Below, in pieces: positions 6,746 through 9,174 of a stretch of DNA of 9,174 nucleotides (the stretch's first letter is position 1; each line of letters starts with the position of its first letter). The notes below the pieces were generated by a model. The model worked only from the letters and a program-made list of their open reading frames with translations, ran no database searches and was not told the origin of the DNA. The DNA comes from Spirochaetia bacterium (GTDB lineage Bacteria; Spirochaetota; Spirochaetia; Treponematales; Breznakiellaceae). The stretch lies in NCBI GenBank assembly GCA_025997655.1, contig BNUW01000101.1, forward strand, positions 1 to 9,174. The letters are read 5' to 3'. The translations under genes and the position numbers were made by a program.

Positions 6746-6783
6746 TAAAGAAAAGGGGCCGGGTTTGTATTCCCCAGCCCCTT
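6746..6783 (-). terminator. Intrinsic terminator of the surface-protein gene
   Basis: On the minus strand AAGGGGCTGGG (6783-6773) pairs with CCCGGCCCCTT (6763-6753) as an 11-bp stem with one G-U pair and a 9-base loop, followed by TTCTTTA (6752-6746). The G-U pair forms only in minus-strand RNA (it is A-C on the other), and only this side has a T-rich tail, so the orientation is clear. It lies 142 bases after the stop of the surface-protein gene. Confidence 0.75.
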
Positions 6784-6925
6784 GTTGCTTTGGCTAAAAT
6801 GCCGCTACTGCGCCACCGCCCCCGGCGCTCCGGGGAAGCGGGTTACCGGAGCAGTCCTCGGCGGGGAAGCCCGCAGGCGCTGTTGGCAGCACGGTCCCCA
6901 AAGCGCTTACCGGATTGAACACCGC

Positions 6926-8569
6926 CTATTCGATGACCTTGAACCACGCGCAGTTAGAACCGCCACTACCTGAGGAGTCTCTCTCGAAGCCTATTTCAAC
7001 GAAATGGCTGCCCGCCGTTGGTACCGGTATGACTATTGTTGCCGTTGTGGTGTGTGATGGGCTGTAGCCTGATATTTTGCTGCCGGGATAATAACCGCTG
7101 TTATAAGTAGCGGAAGCATTGTCCAGCGTGCTGATAAAGGCCCCATCGTAAATATATTCCGAAGACACGTCAAGTTGTATCACTATGGCCGCATCGGCGG
7201 TACTGGTAAAGCTGACCCGCGCTTTTGTTATGGCGTTGCTACCTGTTGCGGGTGACTTATACCTCCCGTCACCCTCCAAGGTCCAGGTGCCACCTAACAC
7301 ATCACTGTAGCTGATACCGTTCACCCCGACGCTGACAACCGCAAACACCGCTTCTACCGTGGTACTGGCCGACAGGGTAAAGGTCAGCGAGGTGGTAGTG
7401 CCGGCATTAAGCCCGTCTTTTAGCCAGTAATCAAACGAACTGCCGGTCACCGTGGGAGTCGCCGTAATGGTGACACTGCCGATAAACAGCCCATCGGTGT
7501 CGGGCGTCTCCAATACAGATACGCTGCCCCAAGCGCTGTTATTTACCGACAGGCCCAGGTAATACCCGCTGCCCGTGCTTGCCTGCACCGCCCCTGCTGC
7601 CGCGCCGGCAGTGATGGCGTCGCCGTAGAAGTCTACCGTGGGGTAGTTTCCAGGCAGAGGGTTAATCACACCCGCCGCCCCGCTTCCGGAAAGGAGCTTG
7701 AACGATCCGGGCGATATGGGCAGGACGCCGATGGTCGCGTCACCGGTAACCGATGCCCAGCCGCTCTGGGCCGTGCCGGTCCCAAAGTCGACATCCACCA
7801 CATTGTAGCCGCCGGAAGTGACGGTCCCCGAGTTCCGCACCACGGGGTAGCCAGGAGGGGCGGTGTTCCCGTAAAATAAATTTCCCGTCAGGGTAAGGGG
7901 TCCAGTAGATCCATAAATAGCCCCGCCATTCCCTGCGCTGTTCCCGTAAAAGGTACAGCCCTTGACGGTGAGTGTCCCGCCACTGTAAATGGCGCCGCCT
8001 ACACCGCTGGTGTTGGTCTGGTTGCCGCTGAATATGCAGGATTCAAGGTTCAGGGTCCCGCTGTTAATGCGAACCGCCGCCCCGTTAGCCGCTGCCCGCC
8101 CGTCCTTAAAGTGCACCCGGCTGATGTTTGCCGTTATGCCGCTGCCGTTGACGTACAGCAGTTGGGAATTACCATCTACCGTGGCCCAGGAAGCGGCCCG
8201 GGTAAGGGTAACGCCGTTCCCCGCTATGGTAAGGTTCTTGTCAACCGTCAACCGGCTTTCAAGCCTGATAACGCTCCCCTTTGGCAGGGCTACCTGTATG
8301 GTATCACCGTCAACCGCGTTGGTAATGGCCTGCCGCAGGGTACCGGCGCCGCTGTCGGCATCGCTGGTAACGTAGCGGACGCTGCTAAAGCTGCCGGCGG
8401 TAAGGGCATACCCCGCAGCCGCATCGGCTGTGCTGGTCATGCCCTTGAGGATGTACAGGGCGTCCCGGATCAGTGCCTTTCCGGCGCCCCGGACCGCAGT
8501 GGTTGTTACATAGTAAGTCCCCGCGTCAAGGCTTAACGAACCTTCGTTCCCGTCATTCGTACCTGCAAG
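6926..8569 (-). CDS. Parallel beta-helix surface protein, C-terminal part of a frameshifted gene
   Basis: Numbered from ATG 8440, 504 residues remain, but the frame is open upstream to 8599, and the protein continues from the beta-sandwich encoded at 8533-9078. Upstream in this frame one reads LAGTNDGNEGSLSLDAGTYY, a natural continuation of that domain, so ATG 8440 is not the true start. Residues 22-75 (SGAGTLRQAITNAVDGDTIQ) are the entry to a right-handed parallel beta-helix. At 110-195, repeats such as GGAIYSGGTLTVKGCTFYGN stack GGAIY and FxGN turns, as in polymorphic outer-membrane and choice-of-anchor Q proteins. Residues about 300-368 form a divergent InlB-type repeat ending in TTVEAVFAV. 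Residues about 372-504 are a beta-rich domain ending FERDSSGSGGSNCAWFKVIE. It is probably exported and may be an adhesin or glycan-binding protein, but this is inference. A terminator follows. Confidence 0.8.
   Translation of the reverse strand, partial: LAGTNDGNEGSLSLDAGTYYVTTTAVRGAGKALIRDALYILKGMTSTADAAAGYALTAGSFSSVRYVTSDADSGAGTLRQAITNAVDGDTIQVALPKGSVIRLESRLTVDKNLTIAGNGVTLTRAASWATVDGNSQLLYVNGSGITANISRVHFKDGRAAANGAAVRINSGTLNLESCIFSGNQTNTSGVGGAIYSGGTLTVKGCTFYGNSAGNGGAIYGSTGPLTLTGNLFYGNTAPPGYPVVRNSGTVTSGGYNVVDVDFGTGTAQSGWASVTGDATIGVLPISPGSFKLLSGSGAAGVINPLPGNYPTVDFYGDAITAGAAAGAVQASTGSGYYLGLSVNNSAWGSVSVLETPDTDGLFIGSVTITATPTVTGSSFDYWLKDGLNAGTTTSLTFTLSASTTVEAVFAVVSVGVNGISYSDVLGGTWTLEGDGRYKSPATGSNAITKARVSFTSTADAAIVIQLDVSSEYIYDGAFISTLDNASATYNSGYYPGSKISGYSPSHTTTATIVIPVPTAGSHFVEIGFERDSSGSGGSNCAWFKVIE
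8408..8507. repeat. Inverted repeat, copy 1 (inside the surface-protein gene)
   Basis: The exact reverse complement of these 100 bases forms the last 100 bases of the window (9075-9174), with a 567-base spacer. On the minus strand this copy encodes TTAVRGAGKALIRDALYILK and the residues around ATG 8440, all in the proper frame of the surface protein, so this is the original copy. Confidence 0.97.
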
Positions 8570-9078
8570 GGTTCTGAACCGGTGGGATCGGTTTTCAGGT
8601 CAATGGTTTTGGTGTACGTTGACCCATCCAGACTGGTAATCTCCATGGTTACGGTTGTGGTATCCGCAGGAAAGCTGATGTCCCAGGCAAAGGTTCCCGT
8701 TCCCGTGGTGGTTGCCGCGGAGTCCACGGGGATCAGGGTGACCGTCACCGTCTCCCCGTCTGTACCGTAGATCACATTAACGGTAGACACGCCGACCGCC
8801 GTGGGATCGCTGTCCCCGGTGTTTAGATAGGCGCTCACCGTGACCGTCCAGGTTCCCTCAGCCAGGGTTACCCGGTCGTTTAGGGTATAATCGGAAACAG
8901 TGACATCAGGGAGTGCCACAGCCTGATCCTCAAAAAGCAGGTCATACTTCGAAAAGCTGTTCGCGGCAGTGGGCAGCAGGGTTCGTGCCGCAGAGCCCGC
9001 AAGGTCAATCCGTACCGCGCCGGTTCCCGGTTCATAGGCTCCCGCTTTGTTATGCTGCGGGGCGATAACATTGGAACA
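8533..9078 (-). CDS. N-terminal part of the surface protein (probable lipoprotein), ends at frameshift and lacks its start
   Basis: This frame has no stop from 8535 to the window end. Protein-like sequence begins at the TGT codon (9078-9076), reading CSNVIAPQHNKAGAYEPG, then GAVRIDLAGSAARTLLP and a series of beta-rich Ig-like stretches (LAEGTWTVTVSAYLNTGD, GTGTFAWDISFPADTTT). This layout, a Cys followed by a short flexible linker and then a GxGxVRIxL strand, resembles treponemal surface lipoproteins, so C may be the lipobox cysteine. The signal peptide itself is not in the window: beyond 9074 the sequence is the inverted repeat and encodes antisense residues. A gene caller would instead start at GTG 8919, which cuts into the domain and is unlikely. 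The frame stops at 8533-8535 just after DPTGSEPLQ, while the neighbouring frame continues the same domain, indicating a one-base deletion near 8569-8571. Confidence 0.7.
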   Translation of the reverse strand, partial: CSNVIAPQHNKAGAYEPGTGAVRIDLAGSAARTLLPTAANSFSKYDLLFEDQAVALPDVTVSDYTLNDRVTLAEGTWTVTVSAYLNTGDSDPTAVGVSTVNVIYGTDGETVTVTLIPVDSAATTTGTGTFAWDISFPADTTTVTMEITSLDGSTYTKTIDLKTDPTGSEPLQVRMTGTKVR

Positions 9079-9174
9079 ACCACTGCGGTCCGGGGCGCCG
9101 GAAAGGCACTGATCCGGGACGCCCTGTACATCCTCAAGGGCATGACCAGCACAGCCGATGCGGCTGCGGGGTAT
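9075..9174. repeat. Inverted repeat, copy 2 (at the window end)
   Basis: All 100 bases are the exact reverse complement of 8408-8507, and the match is still running when the window ends. Here the plus strand encodes the surface-protein segment TTAVRGAGKALIRDALYILK. On the minus strand the frame of the N-terminal fragment passes through it as meaningless antisense residues. The join is at about 9072-9081, where AACAACC could be shared by both partners. Confidence 0.97.

Larger units (their letters stand above)
6502..6925. other. Intergenic region without a credible gene
   Basis: These 424 bases separate two minus-strand genes. They hold the upstream part of the nuclease-gene promoter, a palindrome between direct repeats (6576-6633), an AT-richer stretch (about 6640-6705), an intrinsic terminator (6753-6783), and GC-rich hairpins at 6820-6835 (CCCCGG/CCGGGG) and 6861-6874 (GCGGG/CCCGC). 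The plus-strand frame at 6604-6918 has no recognisable protein features and crosses all of these, so I do not call it a gene. Confidence 0.7.

Noticed and set aside
6604..6918. Plus-strand open frame of 104 codons
   Set aside because: No ribosome binding site, Arg/Pro-rich composition without domain features, and it runs over the terminator and the repeat element.
8545..8600. Programmed -1 ribosomal frameshifting in the surface-protein gene
   Set aside because: No X-XXY-YYZ slippery heptamer stands in the reading frame; the CCC-TTG site pairs poorly after slipping, so an indel is simpler.
8880..9152. Minus-strand open frame of 90 codons near the right edge
   Set aside because: It crosses the inverted-repeat join and lies in a different frame from the beta-sandwich sequence that continues convincingly through the same region.
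8408..9174. Terminal inverted repeats of an insertion sequence
   Set aside because: The 567-base spacer holds only part of the surface-protein gene and no transposase, and the repeat itself is coding sequence of that gene.

Overview
The window suggests a GC-rich spirochaete of the Treponema (Treponematales) lineage, probably one of the gut or termite-associated branches. The evidence is indirect: a fused AroD-AroE enzyme, a methionyl-tRNA synthetase with a C-terminal tRNA-binding domain, a coiled-coil PD-(D/E)XK protein, and a surface protein built from beta-sandwich and beta-helix modules. No rRNA, tRNA or CRISPR array is visible, so the assignment is an inference. Every gene I can support lies on the minus strand.

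Positions 1 to 5607 hold a compact operon read from right to left: metG, a FemAB/FemX-type acyltransferase, a short exported protein of unknown function, and aroDE (cut by the left edge). The junctions are a 1-base overlap, a 4-base overlap and an 8-base gap, so translational coupling is likely. A sigma70-like promoter sits so close to the metG ATG that the mRNA may be leaderless. The unknown gene has a repeat-derived stretch, including an A9 run, between its start codon and its signal peptide.

Positions 5608 to 6501 hold a separately promoted gene for a long coiled coil joined to a PD-(D/E)XK nuclease-type domain. The coil mixes 11-residue and 7-residue repeat units.

Positions 6502 to 6925 contain no gene. 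They hold a small palindrome flanked by imperfect direct repeats, a good intrinsic terminator for minus-strand transcription, and GC-rich hairpins.

Positions 6926 to 9074 encode one modular surface protein, probably a lipoprotein: an N-terminal beta-sandwich region, a parallel beta-helix, an InlB-type repeat domain and a C-terminal beta-rich domain. It is broken by a one-base frameshift near 8570. The last 100 bases of the window are an exact reverse complement of 8408-8507 inside this same gene, so the true start is missing. The most economical reading is a fold-back chimera at a contig end; a real invertible or duplicated segment is possible but less likely. I found no convincing new multi-gene system.
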